Of a stretch of DNA of 64,000 bases, positions 10,772 to 22,111 are shown one piece after another (position 1 is the stretch's first letter; the number at the start of each line of letters is the position of its first letter). The notes beneath the pieces were generated by a model, which worked only from the letters and a program-made list of their open reading frames with translations, searched no databases and had not been told where the DNA came from. Source of the stretch: Achatina immaculata (taxonomy: Eukaryota; Mollusca; Gastropoda; Stylommatophora; Achatinidae); contig CM019703.1 in assembly GCA_009760885.1 (NCBI GenBank), forward strand, positions 7,266,459 through 7,330,458, given 5' to 3'. Made by a program: the position numbers and the translations under genes.

Positions 10772-11172
10772 ATTGCTAGAAGTAGAGAAAACAAAAAGAT
10801 CATATTACAAGTAGACAAAAGAAAAAGATCATATTAGAAGCAAACAAAACAAAAAGATCATGTTAGAAGTAGACAAAACAAAAAGATCATATTAGAAGTA
10901 GACAAAACAAAAAGATGATATTAGAAGTAGACAAAACAAAAAGATCATATTACAAGTAGACAAAGGAAAAAGATCATATTAGAAGTAGACAAAACGAAAA
11001 AGATCATATTAGAAGTAGACAAAACAAAAGAAGCATATTAGAAGTAGACAAAACAAAAGAAGCGCATCAGAAGTGGACAAAACAAAAGAAGCATATTAGA
11101 AGCAGACAAAACAAAAAGAGCATATTAGAAGTAGACAAAACAAAAAAAGAACATATTAGAGGTAGGCAAATC
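10772..11172. repeat. 29-bp minisatellite, about 14 copies
   Basis: Unit AGAAGTAGACAAAACAAAAA plus GATCATATT, with copies drifting to AAAGAAGCATATT in the second half. A purine-rich strand bias runs through the array. Confidence 0.92.
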
Positions 11173-11189
11173 AAAACATAAGAAGTAAT

Positions 11190-11770
11190 TAGAGCAAAAT
11201 TAAGAACACATTAAAGACAGGCAGAAGTTTTTAAAAACTACAACGTAATAGAAGTAACAAATACAGTAACGTAAACATGTTCCAGAAAACTCTGAAGATG
11301 GAAGAAAGAACAGACATTTTTCTCAGAATAGTTGAAGTAGTTTCACAAGAAAGTGTGGATATTAGGAACATATTTCACATATATGTACATATAAGGACGA
11401 ACAAACACATTCATCAGAATTCACTTGAAAGATACAGAACTAAATAAAGATTGAAATGAGAATGAATGAAATTTTAAAAAAGGGGGGGGGGAATGAATGA
11501 TTTAGAACCTATTGAAACAAGTGAGCATGCGGAAAATGAAGAGTTCGTTGAACGAGTAAAGAGAGGAAACTTTTGAAATAATAGGAGGTGGAGGGCGGGA
11601 GGGGGAAGAGAGATGAATAGAAAAGGAGGTTTCAGAATAAAAATAAACGGTGAAACCACGGCAAAGACGGAGGTGTTGGGCCGAAAAGCGCAAATATCAC
11701 TCCGCTAGTGGAAACTATGATACAGTGTAACCAGTGTCCTTCTGAGGGCGATGAACAATAATAATAATAA
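11190..11770. other. unassigned sequence
   Basis: AT/purine-rich, with a G9 run at 11482. No gene seen. Confidence 0.5.
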
Positions 11771-11779
11771 TACAAAATA

Positions 11780-12015
11780 TCAAATCTTATCTTATCTTAT
11801 ATCCTTCCCGTGCTTTTAAACGTCACATAGGGCTCGCATGGTAGTTTGCCAAGTTTTTATGTTTTCGGCGAGCTTTTCAAACCTCATCAAGGGATTGTAT
11901 GCCTACTAAAGTGGCCTCTCTGTAGAGTTTCACGTGATCGACCTCTTTTTCTTCGACCTGTTATGTTCCACTTGATAGCTTGTTTTGGGATTCTCTGACC
12001 GTTTCTTCTCATCAC
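11780..12015 (-). mobile_element. LINE 3' end, family 3
   Basis: The minus strand encodes HVMRRNGQRIPKQAIKWNIT, then GRRKRGRSRETL, then across a frameshift SLDEV.KARRK..ANYHASPM, the C-terminal tail of an RTE-like endonuclease/reverse transcriptase. The 3' tail is ATAAG repeats on the minus strand (TTATCTTATC on plus). It matches 61145-61345. Confidence 0.82.
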
Positions 12016-12438
12016 GTGACCAAATATCAAATATAAAAGATCAAATAGAGTAAAATAAAAATAAAAAAAATTAAAAGAAACAGAGTTTGCTGGAGGATGT
12101 CTGGACATTTTTTGAAATTGATTTTATGCAAAACATATTTCATCGCATGTGGCACGTTCGTGATCGTATATGAGTTAAGGGCCACACATAAAGTGAATGA
12201 TATCACAGCTTTCTGCTGGCCGAATATCAGGTTGTAGTTTATCGTTCAGTATGTCCTTGTGTTTGTGAGGCGTGGACAGTTCAGAGTGTTGAGGACATAC
12301 AGTGGGAAATCGGTGTGTGGATCTACATATCGTAAGCAGATAGAGAGACTGTCGAAAAAAGACATAAAGGCTAACAAACAGATAGACGGACAGACAGACA
12401 GAGCGACATGCGGAGTGGCGGTAGTATTGAGAGGACTG
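12016..12438. other. unassigned sequence
   Basis: No gene recognised. Leads into the GGAT array. Confidence 0.5.
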
Positions 12439-12439
12439 G

Positions 12440-12735
12440 TGCATGGATGGATGGATGGATGGATGGATGGATGGATGGATGGATGGATGGATGGATGGAT
12501 GGATTGGGTTGGAGGGTGGGTGGGTGGATAGGTAGATGGGTGTGTGGGTGGATGGATGGGTAGATGGGCGTGTGCGTGGATGGGTGGGTGGATGGCTGGG
12601 TTTGATGGGTAGATGGATGGATGAACGAATAGAAGGGTGAGTGGATGGTGGGGTATGGATGGATGGATGGATGGGCAGAGGTGGATGGATAGATGGGTGG
12701 ATGGGTAGATGGATGGATAGATAGATAGGTGGATG
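12440..12735. repeat. (GGAT)n microsatellite and degenerate flank
   Basis: A pure tract of about 15 units at 12442-12505 decays into GGGT/GGAT/AGAT mixtures downstream. One-sided decay suggests growth at the upstream edge. Confidence 0.95.
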
Positions 12736-12739
12736 GGTG

Positions 12740-13260
12740 GACGGTCAGTGGATGACTAATCGAAAGGAGAAATCAAATGATGGATAACCAGGATAAACGT
12801 GAATGGAGGAACGCTCAGACGTATCAGCAGATAAGATAAATAGACATAAAAGTGATAAGAAAAGCAAACAGACGCTGGCTATTGATCGAAAAATATCGAT
12901 CGCCCCCTTGACTTAATATATTTACCAAGTCTATACAGACTTCTCGCAACGTCAAAGTCAGTTTTTGCTAAGATAGTTTTGAGTGTAAGCCGAGCCATCC
13001 CAAATTCGGGTGGACTTTACTTTTTGTCTCCGCTGTTTACTTTCTGGAAAGGCATAAGAGACTAGTTTGTGAGACCAGGGAATTATTCTGTCATGTTTTA
13101 AAAGCGGACGAAGTTTAGGGCTGGGGAAAAGGTAACGCTTACTTTCTGATGAGTTTGAAATGCCCTGCAGGATTGGGCTGTAGAAGTCTCTTAAAAAAAC
13201 GTTGGACAGGCCTCGGAGGTTTTGTGTGTGATATCCCGTCTCATAAGGTAGATGTGAAGA
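12740..13260. other. unassigned sequence
   Basis: No gene or known element seen. Confidence 0.5.
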
Positions 13261-13261
13261 G

Positions 13262-13428
13262 AAAAGAGGAGGGAGAGAGAGAGAGAGGGAGAGGGAGAGG
13301 GAGAGAGGGAGGGAGTTAGAAAGGAAGGGGGAGAGAGAGGGAGAGAGAGAGAGGGAGGGAGAGAGAGAGGGGGAGAGAGAGAGGAAGAGAGAGAGAGAGA
13401 GGGAGAAAGAGAGAGAGAGAGAGAAAAG
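13262..13428. repeat. (GA)n-rich polypurine tract
   Basis: GAGAGGGAGG mixtures for about 165 bases, purine only on the plus strand apart from one T. Confidence 0.95.
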
Positions 13429-13429
13429 G

Positions 13430-14049
13430 GTGATTGAAATATACAGAAATCCATTTTGTCCGGGAAGAAGACTCCAGGAGAAAAGAGAACAAAAGAGATC
13501 AACGATTGGTTAATGTGAGTCATTTACTTTTGTGAGTTCTTGGCAACAGATGGCCGAAGTGAAGGTCATGTGACACACAGACGTTCTGTTTGCTATACTG
13601 GCTTGCTTTTTTTTTTCCTTTCTCTCTTCCTGGTCCTGACCTAATAAATCTTATTATTACGGTGTGTGGGAAATGTATGGATCTGTACACTTATTTGCCA
13701 AGCAGCCGTAACAACAGACTGATTGCAGAACCAAGAGGGGGAAAAAAAACCCAGGATCTTACTTTGCCTTCCCATAGATTTTGCCAGAAGCAACCACTTC
13801 TTGTGCAGGTTTTGTCAATGATCTGAGCCACGGAAACATTGACTTTCCCCTCAACTTGTGTCCGTGTTTTCCTTTCGCTTTGGTTGCTCTCCTGATGTCA
13901 CACACTGGTCCATAGCTTAGTAGATCATGTGACTACACCGAAAAGTTCCATTACAAATGGTGCAGTTGCTCTACTAGTCGTCGTGAGTTATATCTAATCT
14001 CTAACAGTTTCAGCTTTCTTACCGATAGTTACAAAACGGATGGCAAAGA

Positions 14050-14052
<3 letters not shown>
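13430..14052. other. unassigned sequence
   Basis: No supported gene. An (AT)n tract begins at 14055. Confidence 0.5.

Positions 14053-14054
<2 letters not shown>

Positions 14055-14087
<33 letters not shown>
14055..14087. repeat. (AT)n microsatellite at a LINE 3' end
   Basis: About 16 AT units directly abutting the terminal TGAACCTTAAG of the LINE copy at 14088-14385. Confidence 0.95.
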
Positions 14088-14088
<1 letters not shown>

Positions 14089-14385
14089 GAACCTTAAGTG
14101 CCCAGGGTACATGGGGCTTCCGCAAGGGTTTTCCACAAATGCCTGTCCTTTGCCTTTTTTTCTGCTCTTGACCAGGTGAGCCCTCTATTGCTCAACATCC
14201 TTTCTGTTGTTCTTCTCCATGTCTCTTTTGGTCTACCCTTACTCCTGTTCCCCTGTGGTGTCCATCTTAGTGCTATTTTTGGTAGTGAGTTGTCAGTCAT
14301 TCGGAGCACATGTCCCAACCATCGCCAGCGTCTTTCCTCAATAATTGTTGTCAGTGACTTCATCTGCATTTCTGAGGCATAGATA
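14088..14385 (-). mobile_element. LINE 3' end, family 1
   Basis: The minus strand reads MQMKSLTTIIEERRWRWLGH, then VLRMTDNSLPKIALRWTPQG, then NRSKGRPKETWRRTTE and AKDRHLWKTLAEAP before a stop. This is the C-terminal GH-LRM...RGRP..TW tail of non-LTR elements. It is uninterrupted for about 95 codons, so it is the best preserved family 1 copy here. Closely matches 50120-50570 and 55570-55800. Confidence 0.9.
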
Positions 14386-14514
14386 TACTGGTTGTGTAAA
14401 TGTATATATGAAACCAGGATACTCTGAATGAAGTGGAGTATCAGAATAGAGGTTACTGAAATGAGGGTGCAGAAATTATAGGACAACGTTAAGTCTGTGA
14501 ACAGATATGGCAGA

Positions 14515-14880
14515 AAAATGAAACCGGAAAGTTTGAAAGGTTTTCGAGTAATTTAAAATACAGAGACGAAACGTTGAAGTTTAAAAGACAGCAATAATAT
14601 GCTACAATGTAGTGAAATGTTGCAGTTTAAAGAACATTTTGAAATGTTATATTTGGAAGGAAGTGGTGAAATGCTACAATTTGAACAACGTGATGAAATG
14701 TTACAGTTAAAAGAGAGTTATGAAATCTTACAATTTAAATAAAAAAAGTGCCGAAATGTTATAAGAAGAAATGTTACAAAAGAACATGATGAAATGTTTC
14801 AATTTAAAGAAAGAGATAAAGCTGTACGCATAATGGAAATTACTGAAATGCTGCAGTTAAAAGAGATAGGTGGAAATATT
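14515..14880. repeat. degenerate tandem repeat around GAAATGTTACAATTTAAA
   Basis: At least ten imperfect units of variable length (roughly 25-45 bp) share GAAATGTTRCARTTTAAA. Diverged, so an old array. Confidence 0.75.
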
Positions 14881-15340
14881 TGAATAAACCAAAGAAATAA
14901 ACAGTTTAATGAAAAGAACAAGATCAAACGGAAGCGAGGCGGAGTGGCCAGGGCACTAGACATTTTCAGATCATTTTCAGACAATCTTTGGGAAGAAAAA
15001 AAAATGCAAGAGAACATGAAAGATGGCAACCCGTTAGTGCAAAAATACGCGTAACTTTAGCAAAACGGCCACACCATTACTAGACCTTGCCTGACGGGAG
15101 AGAAAACTGATTACCAAGAAGACGTGAGAGGTCACTGGTCAGTTGATGACTCAGGTCAATACTGGGTTACTGCGTCGTTCAGTTACTGGCTATTTCAGTT
15201 ACTGCGTCGGTACGGTTTGTCTTGTCTCAGCGGGTGTGAAGGTGATGATGCAAAGTGATAAAGTGCCGCGGGTTGATGTGTTTTTTGCAATAAAGGAAAG
15301 ACTCTTTGTGCAAACTAATTATCTTTATACATCTTTTTTT
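14881..15340. other. unassigned sequence
   Basis: No gene recognised. A small GTTACTGCGTCG / GTTACTGGC repetition lies at 15165-15210. Confidence 0.5.
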
Positions 15341-15344
15341 TTCT

Positions 15345-15985
15345 TATTTGTTGTATGAATTATGATCATATAAATAGCCAGTCTTTATTTCCTTATTTAT
15401 GTACGATATATGATCACAGAAATAGTCAATCTTTATTCCTCTTTTTTCCTTATTTTATGTACGATATAGGATCACAGAAATAGTCATTCCTCATTTTTCT
15501 TAGTTTATGTACGATATATGATCACAGAAATAGTCAATCTTTATTCCTCATTTTTCTTATTTTATGTACGATATATGATCACAGAAATAGTCAATCTTTA
15601 TTTTTGATTTTCCTTATTTTATGTACGATATATGATCACAGAAATAGCCAATCTTTATTCCTCATTTTTACTAGTTTATGTATGATATACGATCACGGAA
15701 ATAGTCAATATTTATTCTTCATTTGTCTTATTTTATGTACGATATATGATCACAGAAATAATCAATCTTTATTCTTGATTTTCCTTATTTTATGTACGAT
15801 ATATGATCACAGAAATTAGTCAATCTTTATTCCTCATTTTTATTAGTTTATGCATGATATACGATCACGGAAATAGTCAATATTTATTCTTCATTTGTCT
15901 TATTTTGTGTACGATATATGAGCATAATCATAAATAGTCAATCTTTTATTCCTCATTTTTCTTATTTCGTATGAGATAGATGATC
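15345..15985. repeat. 56-60-bp AT-rich minisatellite, about 11 copies
   Basis: Units share TTTATGTACGATATATGATC, ACAGAAATAGTCAATCTTTA and TTCCTCATTTTTCTTA. Variants (TATGATATACGATCACGG) recur every fourth or so copy, suggesting a higher-order unit. The palindromic core GATATATGATC may fold locally. Confidence 0.92.
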
Positions 15986-16234
15986 TTTACCATAGTTACC
16001 TTTCATCAATCAATTTGAAAACACTGGAAAAATTCTTGATTAAAATCCACTAATTCCAGACATTTTGTCTACATTCTTTCATTAGTCCCTGTGGTTTCAT
16101 TTATATCTTGTACCGCTTTCTTACTCTCAGCCCCTTGTCTTTACTCACACTCTGAAGTGTATTTACGAGTCACTCTACCTATTTGAAGTTTTATCTTAGC
16201 GTTGTTTTTTTAAACTCGCTTCAGGCATGGTAGC

Positions 16235-16400
16235 TTGTGTGGTCGAAGTGATTGGAGCACTTATCTCTGATGATGAAGATCAGTGGCCCGAATCGAGCTT
16301 TTTGGGTGTCCCAGTTACCCAGCTGTAGAAAAGCGTGCCTGGTGCCTTTTCAGCTACACTGCTCACTCACGCACGCTATCTTAATAATTCCATATGTACG
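16235..16400 (+). mobile_element. tRNA-derived SINE, diverged 5' part
   Basis: An A-box-like GTGGTCGAAGTGATTGGAGC and B-box-like GGCCCGAATCGA are followed by CCCAGTTACCCAGCTGTAGAA, the body sequence of the SINE at 7525-7775. The 3' part is lost or too diverged. Confidence 0.75.
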
Positions 16401-16680
16401 TCTGTATAATCTATCAGAGTATTTTCAATAGAGAGCCAGTTTTGAAGGGAGTGAATGTTACCTATATGAGAATTCTCTGAGAACTTATCTCATAGTTGAT
16501 TCTTTTCGGCCCAGGTAACAAGACTTCCTGTTTGTGGTGCAGTATCCTGGTGTAGTTGCGCATGCGTCATTTGTCCTCAGTTCTCCTCAAATGACGGAGG
16601 TTCCGTACGCAAAGTAGCTCCCCATTTGGCACGGTCTTTCACCAGTTATTCTCAGTCGTCGAGGCCGATGATTTGTCAGT
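16401..16680. other. unassigned sequence
   Basis: Nothing identifiable. A GACGGAGGTTCCGTACGC stretch near 16594 looks unique. Confidence 0.4.
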
Positions 16681-16684
16681 ATAC

Positions 16685-17310
16685 CACATATATATTCATA
16701 AAACTAATACTCTCCTCACATACACAATCTCTGTGATTTACACATATGAAGGGTCATAATGTAATCATAAACGTGTTTGCATTGGAAACATAATAACACA
16801 AAAGGAACACATAATAATACACATACCACATATATTTCACATACCACAAAAATATCACACATACAACATATAATACTGCACATCCCACACAAATGTCACA
16901 TATACAACACATAATAGTACACATATCACACATACAAAATACAATACCACATATACCACATATAATATTACATACACAACACATAATATCACACATAGCA
17001 CACATATCACATATACAAGACAAAATACCACAAATATTATCACATATTCAACACATAAAACCAAGCATACCACTCATATTATAACATATATGACACATAC
17101 TACTACATATATCACATATTTAACACGTAATACCAAACACACATACAAAACAGAATAGTACATATACTAAACATAAAATGGCACACATATAACAAATAAT
17201 AGCACACGCACGGTGTACACAATAGCACAAATACGGCAAAAAACACATAGCATACTAATCACATATACAACACAGTATTACATACGCCACACATCACTCC
17301 TTCTGTTATT
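16685..17310. repeat. degenerate CA/TA-rich array
   Basis: Irregular units of 15-20 bp built from CACATA, CAACACATAATA and CACATACC. Two minus-strand frames rich in Cys/Ile/Val are translation artefacts of the repeat. Confidence 0.85.
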
Positions 17311-18090
17311 CTTGTATTACAAACACCTTATTTCACTTCACACACCTCCATGACATTTCTTGACGCGTGTAGTGCCCCTCCAAGCACACATAGCCTTGTA
17401 CAACGCTAATAAATACACACATATGCGCTCGGATAATGATTTCCATCACATAATTCGGAAAACTCAGTATTTACAAATTGGCAATATAAAACCGGGACTA
17501 CTTTCTACCCCTCCCATTCTCACTGCCCTAATCATGACATTAATCCGCGGTTGCTATGCTCATATCCAATGGCCAGCTGCATCTGGGAACCAATAGTTCG
17601 CCGATTCAGTTGGAAGGTTTCCGTGTTCTCCTTTTGGTTTGCTATGAATAAAACAGATGGCGTGCGTGTTGCCAGATGGCGCTGTATCCGCGGGAAAGCG
17701 AAGAAAGACAACAAGTGATACTATTATGTTTTGGATGAGAAATACGAAGAGAAGTGATTGATTGATTGTTGACAGTGTTATCTGTCTATTTTTTTTTTGC
17801 GTGTCATTTTGGTAGACTCTTCTCTTCTCTATTCTCTCTTTTTCCTTTCTCACTCAAACCATGACTCGCCAGCCATCAAGTACTAAAATGACATAGTTCG
17901 AAAAGTAACTTGTTAGATATTGTTAGAAATTATTTTAATGTTTATTAAGAACATATGTTAGAAGATCTGTACTGAAAATGTATTTTTGTTTTATGTATAT
18001 GTCTGTGTATGTATGTGTGTGTGAGAGCTATTTTATTAGGCTAATTACTTCTTCTCTTTTTCTTTGAGTGTAATAGTTTAATCTTACATT
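17311..18090. other. unassigned sequence
   Basis: No gene recognised. Two overlapping minus-strand reading frames at 17532-17853 have no recognisable motifs. Confidence 0.5.
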
Positions 18091-18099
18091 CTTTTGATA

Positions 18100-18245
18100 T
18101 GTTTTTTTCCCAGTGTAATTTGTATACTTGTATTAAATCGAGTGTGTGGGAAGAATGAAAGATTGAGTGATGAAGGGCAGAATGTAAGACGGGCCTGCGT
18201 GCCCAGTTCTTTACCCTTTAAAAATAAAGATTATTCATTCATTCA
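18100..18245 (+). mobile_element. family C retroposon 3' end (AATAAA, ATTC tail)
   Basis: Reads GAAAGATTGAGTGATGAAGG, GCAGAATGTAAGACGGGCCT and CCCTTTAAAAATAAAGATTA, then (ATTC)n, then a 725-base pyrimidine tract. Seven other copies in the window share the same end: GACGGGCCTGCGTGCCCA, a spacer, and AATAAAGTTCATT. The AATAAA just before a short repeated tail is what a LINE or SINE 3' end looks like. The parent element is unknown. Confidence 0.75.
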
Positions 18246-18972
18246 TTTCTCCTCTCCTCTTTCTTCTCTTCTCTTCTTTTCTCTTCTCTACCCTTCTCTG
18301 TTATCTCTTTTCTACTCTTCCTTTCTCTGTTCTCTGTTCTCTTCTCTCTTTTCATCTTTCTTCTCTTCTCTATTCTCTCTTATCTTCTCTCCTCTCTTCT
18401 CTCTCTTCTCTTCTCATTTCTCCAGTCTCCTCGTCTTCTCTTCTCTCTTCTGTCCTCTCCTCTTTCTTCTCTTCTCTTTTCTCTTCTCCTCTCCTCTATC
18501 TTCTCTTCTCTCCTCTTTCTTTTCTATTCTCTCCTCTCTTCTCTCCTTTTTCTTCTCTTTTCTCTTCCCCTCTCCTCTTTCTTCTCTATTCTCTCCTCTC
18601 TTCTCTCCTCTTCTCTTTTCTCTTCTCCTCTCCTCTATCTTCTCTTCTCTCCTCTTTCTTCTCTATTCTCTCCTCTCTTCTCTCCTCTTCTCTTTTCTCT
18701 TCTCCTCTCCTCTATCTTCTTTTTTTCTTCTCTATTCTCTCCTCTCTTCTCTCCTCTTTCTTCTCTATTCTCTCCTCTCTTCTCTTCTCTCCTCTTTCTT
18801 CTCTATTCTCTCCTCTCTTCTATTCTCTCCTCTCCTCTTTCTTCTCTATTCTCTCTTCTCTTCTCTCCTCTCCTCTTTCTTCTCTTCTCACACTTCACTA
18901 TTCTCTTCTCTACTCTTCTCTCTCTCTCTTCTCTCTCTTTCTCTCTTTCTTCACTTCTCTTTTTTTTCTCTC
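18246..18972. repeat. (CTTCT)n-type pyrimidine tract
   Basis: About 725 bases almost wholly C and T on the plus strand (TTCTCTTCTC, CTCCTCTTTCTTCT), interrupted by occasional A or G. Longer units of roughly 60-65 bp recur within it. A 293-codon Ser/Leu/Phe reading frame through it is an artefact. Confidence 0.95.
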
Positions 18973-18994
18973 TGATTTATTTCGTTTTGTTTTT

Positions 18995-19140
18995 AAAATT
19001 ATGTTTGATATATACATAACATATTTGTACTAATTTAATATAGAATTTTCAAAAGAGAGAAAGTTGTAAGATAAAGGACAGAGTGCCAGACCGTCCTACA
19101 CGCCCAAGTCGTAACCCTTCTAAAATAAAGTTCATTTGCG
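18995..19140 (+). mobile_element. family C retroposon 3' end
   Basis: AACATATTTGTACTAATTTA, GGACAGAGTGCCAGACCG and CTTCTAAAATAAAGTTCATT, ending directly in a (CT)n run at 19141. Confidence 0.75.
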
Positions 19141-19142
19141 CG

Positions 19143-19179
<37 letters not shown>

Positions 19180-19180
19180 C
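19141..19180. repeat. (CT)n microsatellite
   Basis: Sits between two family C ends. Confidence 0.95.
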
Positions 19181-19300
19181 CTCAAAGGGCAGAATGTCAG
19201 ACGGGCCTGCGTGCCTAATTCTTAACCCTTCTAAAATAAAGTTCATTTGTTCATTCTTTCTCTCCCTCTTTCATTCTCTCTCTCTCACTCTTTCTCTCTT
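19181..19300 (+). mobile_element. family C retroposon 3' end with CT tail
   Basis: AAAGGGCAGAATGTCAGACG and CTTCTAAAATAAAGTTCATT, then ATTC/CT-rich tail. Begins at the last CT of the preceding microsatellite, so this copy is only about 75 bp long. Confidence 0.75.
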
Positions 19301-19568
19301 ACTATTATAACATATTTAATTAATTAATTATTATTATTAATATTATTATTATTATTATATTAGTTATTCTGTATTTGTGAATGAATGAATAAGAAAATAA
19401 TTGTTTCGTTATGTTACTTTTTGTTCATGCTCCTTGTGTTTTTAATACACTTGAATTAAACTGACTGATTGGCAGGAGTGAATGATGACAGAGACAAGAA
19501 CCAGAATGTCAGACGGGCCGCGTGCCCAATTCTTCACTCTTTCCACATGAAGATGAATCAATAAAATC

Positions 19569-19570
<2 letters not shown>
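19301..19570 (+). mobile_element. family C retroposon 3' end
   Basis: After an AT/TTA-rich stretch it reads GAATGATGACAGAGACAAG, CCAGAATGTCAGACGGGCCG and GATGAATCAATAAAATCAAT, ending in (AT)n at 19571. Confidence 0.7.
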
Positions 19571-19613
<43 letters not shown>

Positions 19614-20000
19614 TCTCTCTCTCACACTCTCTCTCACTCTCACTCTCTCTCACACACTCACTCTCTCTCACTCTCTCTCGCACTCTTTCTCACTCTCACT
19701 CTCTCTCATTCTCACTCTCTCTCACACTCTCTCTCACTCTCACTCTCTCTCACACACTCACTCTCTCTCTCACACTCTTTCTCACTCTCACTCTCTCTCA
19801 TTCTCACACTCTCTCTCTCACTCTCTCTCACTCTCTCAGTCTCACTCTCTGTCACTCTCTCTCACTCTCTCTCACATTCTCTCACTCACTCTCTCTCACT
19901 CTCTCGCTCATTCTTTCTCTCTCTCACTCTCTCTCTCTCATTTTCTCTCACTCACTCTCTCTCACCCTCTCTTTCTCTCACTCTCTCTTTCTCTCTCTCT
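19571..20000. repeat. (AT)n then (CT/CACT)n microsatellite
   Basis: About 20 AT units, then 390 bases of CTCTCTCA/CACTCTCT variants. A 194-codon Ser/Leu reading frame here is not a gene. Confidence 0.95.
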
Positions 20001-20104
20001 ACTGTTTCTTCTTTCAACCTCAAACACTCTTGACTTACAAGAATTCAAATCTGTGCTTCATTACCATATGTACATTTTCTCACATCTGCTTTCATCACAT
20101 CCTT

Positions 20105-20450
20105 AGACTTCTACTTTCCTCACATCTGTAGATTTCTATTTTCTGTAGACTTCTACTTTCCTCACATCTGTAGACTTCTACTTACTGTAGATTTCTACTT
20201 TCCTCACATCTGTAGACTTCTACTTACTGTAGATTTCTACTTTCCTCACATCTGTGGACTTCTACTTTCCTCACATCTTTAGACTTCTACTTTCTGTAGA
20301 TGTCTACTTTCCTCACATCTGTAGACGTCTACTTTCCTCACATCTGTAGACTTCTACTTTCTGCAGATTTAAACGTCCCTCACATCTGTAGACTTCTATT
20401 TTCCTCACATCTGTGGACTTGTACACCCTATCTCATCTGTAGACTTGTCG
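20105..20450. repeat. about 25-bp minisatellite, 13-14 copies
   Basis: Units of CTGTAGACTTCTACTTTC plus CTCACAT, alternating with shorter variants lacking CTCACAT. Confidence 0.9.
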
Positions 20451-20654
20451 AACTATCCACACTGATACCAGTATCCACTTACACCACGGCTGCAGTAATT
20501 CTACTAGCGTGTGTTAGCCTACCTTGTGTTCCGATCATAACGAACGTGTGTTAGACTTTATACAAATAATCACGTTGAAAGTATTTGGTTACTTTATGTG
20601 GATCCAGGATTAGTTGCTGAATGTCAATGATTTTTCTGTGGTTTTAAATTTCAT

Positions 20655-20800
20655 TTCTGTTTTGTTGTGTATTTCGTGTACTTGTGCTAACCTGAATGTT
20701 TACGACAAATGGGGGAGGTTGAGTGATTGCACGGCAGAGCGCCAGAACGTTCCTCGTGCCTCGTTCTTTGATCTTTGAAAAATAAAGTTCTTTCTTTCTT
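20655..20800 (+). mobile_element. family C retroposon 3' end
   Basis: GTTGAGTGATTGCACGGCAG, GCGCCAGAACGTTCCTCGTG and GAAAAATAAAGTTCTTTC. Diverged relative to the other copies, with a (TTTC) tail. Confidence 0.65.
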
Positions 20801-20949
20801 TTCTCCCTCTGTCTCTCCAGTATCTTCCCTGGTTTCGTCATTGATCTCTCTGCATTCTCTTTCCCTTTTGTGTGCGTGCATTTATCTCTTTTTTTTGTGT
20901 ATTTGCCCACAGTTCGTTTCTTTCTGACAGGACATATATGTACATTCAT

Positions 20950-21088
20950 CGAAGGTAAAGTATCCCACACGATGAGAGTTAGAGAGAATGTAATACAACA
21001 ATCAGAGATGGGGAGAATGTAATACAACAATCATCGGGGAGAATGTAATACAACGATCAGAAATGGGGAGAATCTAATACAACAATCA
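20950..21088. repeat. about 29-bp tandem repeat, 4-5 copies
   Basis: Units share AGAATGTAATACAACAATCA and GAGATGGGG. It runs into the family B copy. Confidence 0.85.
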
Positions 21089-21200
21089 GAGGCTCCTATC
21101 AGGATCTGGAAAGGACTGTGAAATTTGTCATGTCGACAGGGATCAAGATCAGATGTGACCAACAACCTCGAACGCAGAAGAAGAAGAAGAAGTGTTAGGG
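21088..21200 (-). mobile_element. family B dispersed repeat with AAG/CTT end
   Basis: Read on the minus strand, GTTGTTGGTCACATCTGATC, TTGATCCCTGTCGACATGAC and TCCAGATCCTGATAGGAGCC match 47915-47990 on the plus strand. Both copies have (AAG/CTT)n at the same end, so this is an interspersed element and not a chance match. Confidence 0.75.
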
Positions 21201-21609
21201 AGAATGTAAGACAACAATAAAAATATCTGAACATATGAAAATGAATGGCGAAGAAGAAGAAGAAGAAGAATTTGCGGTACAGCTGAATACAGGCACAATA
21301 ACAGGGTCGTGCGATGTGTCTGCACGACACAATAACTTGAGAACCTTTTCTTCTTCTCTCCAAACTCTTCTATCATCCCATCACTCTTCTGTTTTCCCGC
21401 TGTCTGATCATCTCCTGCTACATCTATGCTTGCTGGTAATGTATTTACTCGTTTAAATTCCGTGCAAATACCTGGAGAAATCTCTCATGCTTATGGCGGA
21501 TTACATCAGAGTTTTCCCTGTTTTTTGGCTTTTAGCTTGTCTTGTTTTGATTTTTAATCATGTTATTTTCTCATTCTGAGTACTCCTAGCCTGTCTTTGT
21601 TCACTTTCC

Positions 21610-21611
<2 letters not shown>

Positions 21612-21667
<56 letters not shown>
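21612..21667. repeat. (ATC)n microsatellite
   Basis: About 18 uninterrupted units. Confidence 0.97.
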
Positions 21668-21724
21668 TTTAGGCTCATTAACAAGGCCCGGGGGTGGGGG
21701 TGGGGTGAGAGATCTAGCCCCAAG

Positions 21725-21858
21725 AGATAAAGAGTAGAGACTCGAACACGACTCTCGGTTTGAAGGCAGTGAAAGATTTCGACTCTCGGTTTGAAGGTAG
21801 TGTGATATTTCAACTCTCGGATTGAAGGCAGTTACAGATTTCGACTCTTGGTTTGAAT
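21725..21858. repeat. 31-bp tandem repeat, about 4 copies
   Basis: Units share GACTCTCGGTTTGAAGGCAG and AGATTTC. Confidence 0.88.
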
Positions 21859-22111
21859 ATATATAAAACAGAACAAACCACGGGATTTAAAGAAGAGAAA
21901 AATTTTCAAAAGATTAAAACGGTCGGAGACGTTTCAAGATGCCGATGTACTGCACATTTTGTCGAGTACTGTCACAATTTACTGAACTGGGAACACAATA
22001 CATTTGTTCGCAGCTGGTTAGATATTGAACATTGTTACAAACTTGACTTGTATCATACGCTGGAAGTGATCAGGGATACACACAAAGACGTGACACCGCT
22101 GTCAGTTAGAT
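21859..22111. other. unassigned sequence with an open frame
   Basis: The plus strand is open from 21853 through here. The 70 or so residues before the array (for example HFVEYCHNLLNWEHNTFVRS) are not low complexity, but no family is recognisable and the frame continues straight into tandem repeats. I do not call a gene. Confidence 0.3.

Noticed and set aside
18094..18975. 293-codon Ser/Leu/Phe-rich frame
   Set aside because: Translation of the pyrimidine tract, which contains almost no purines and so no stops.
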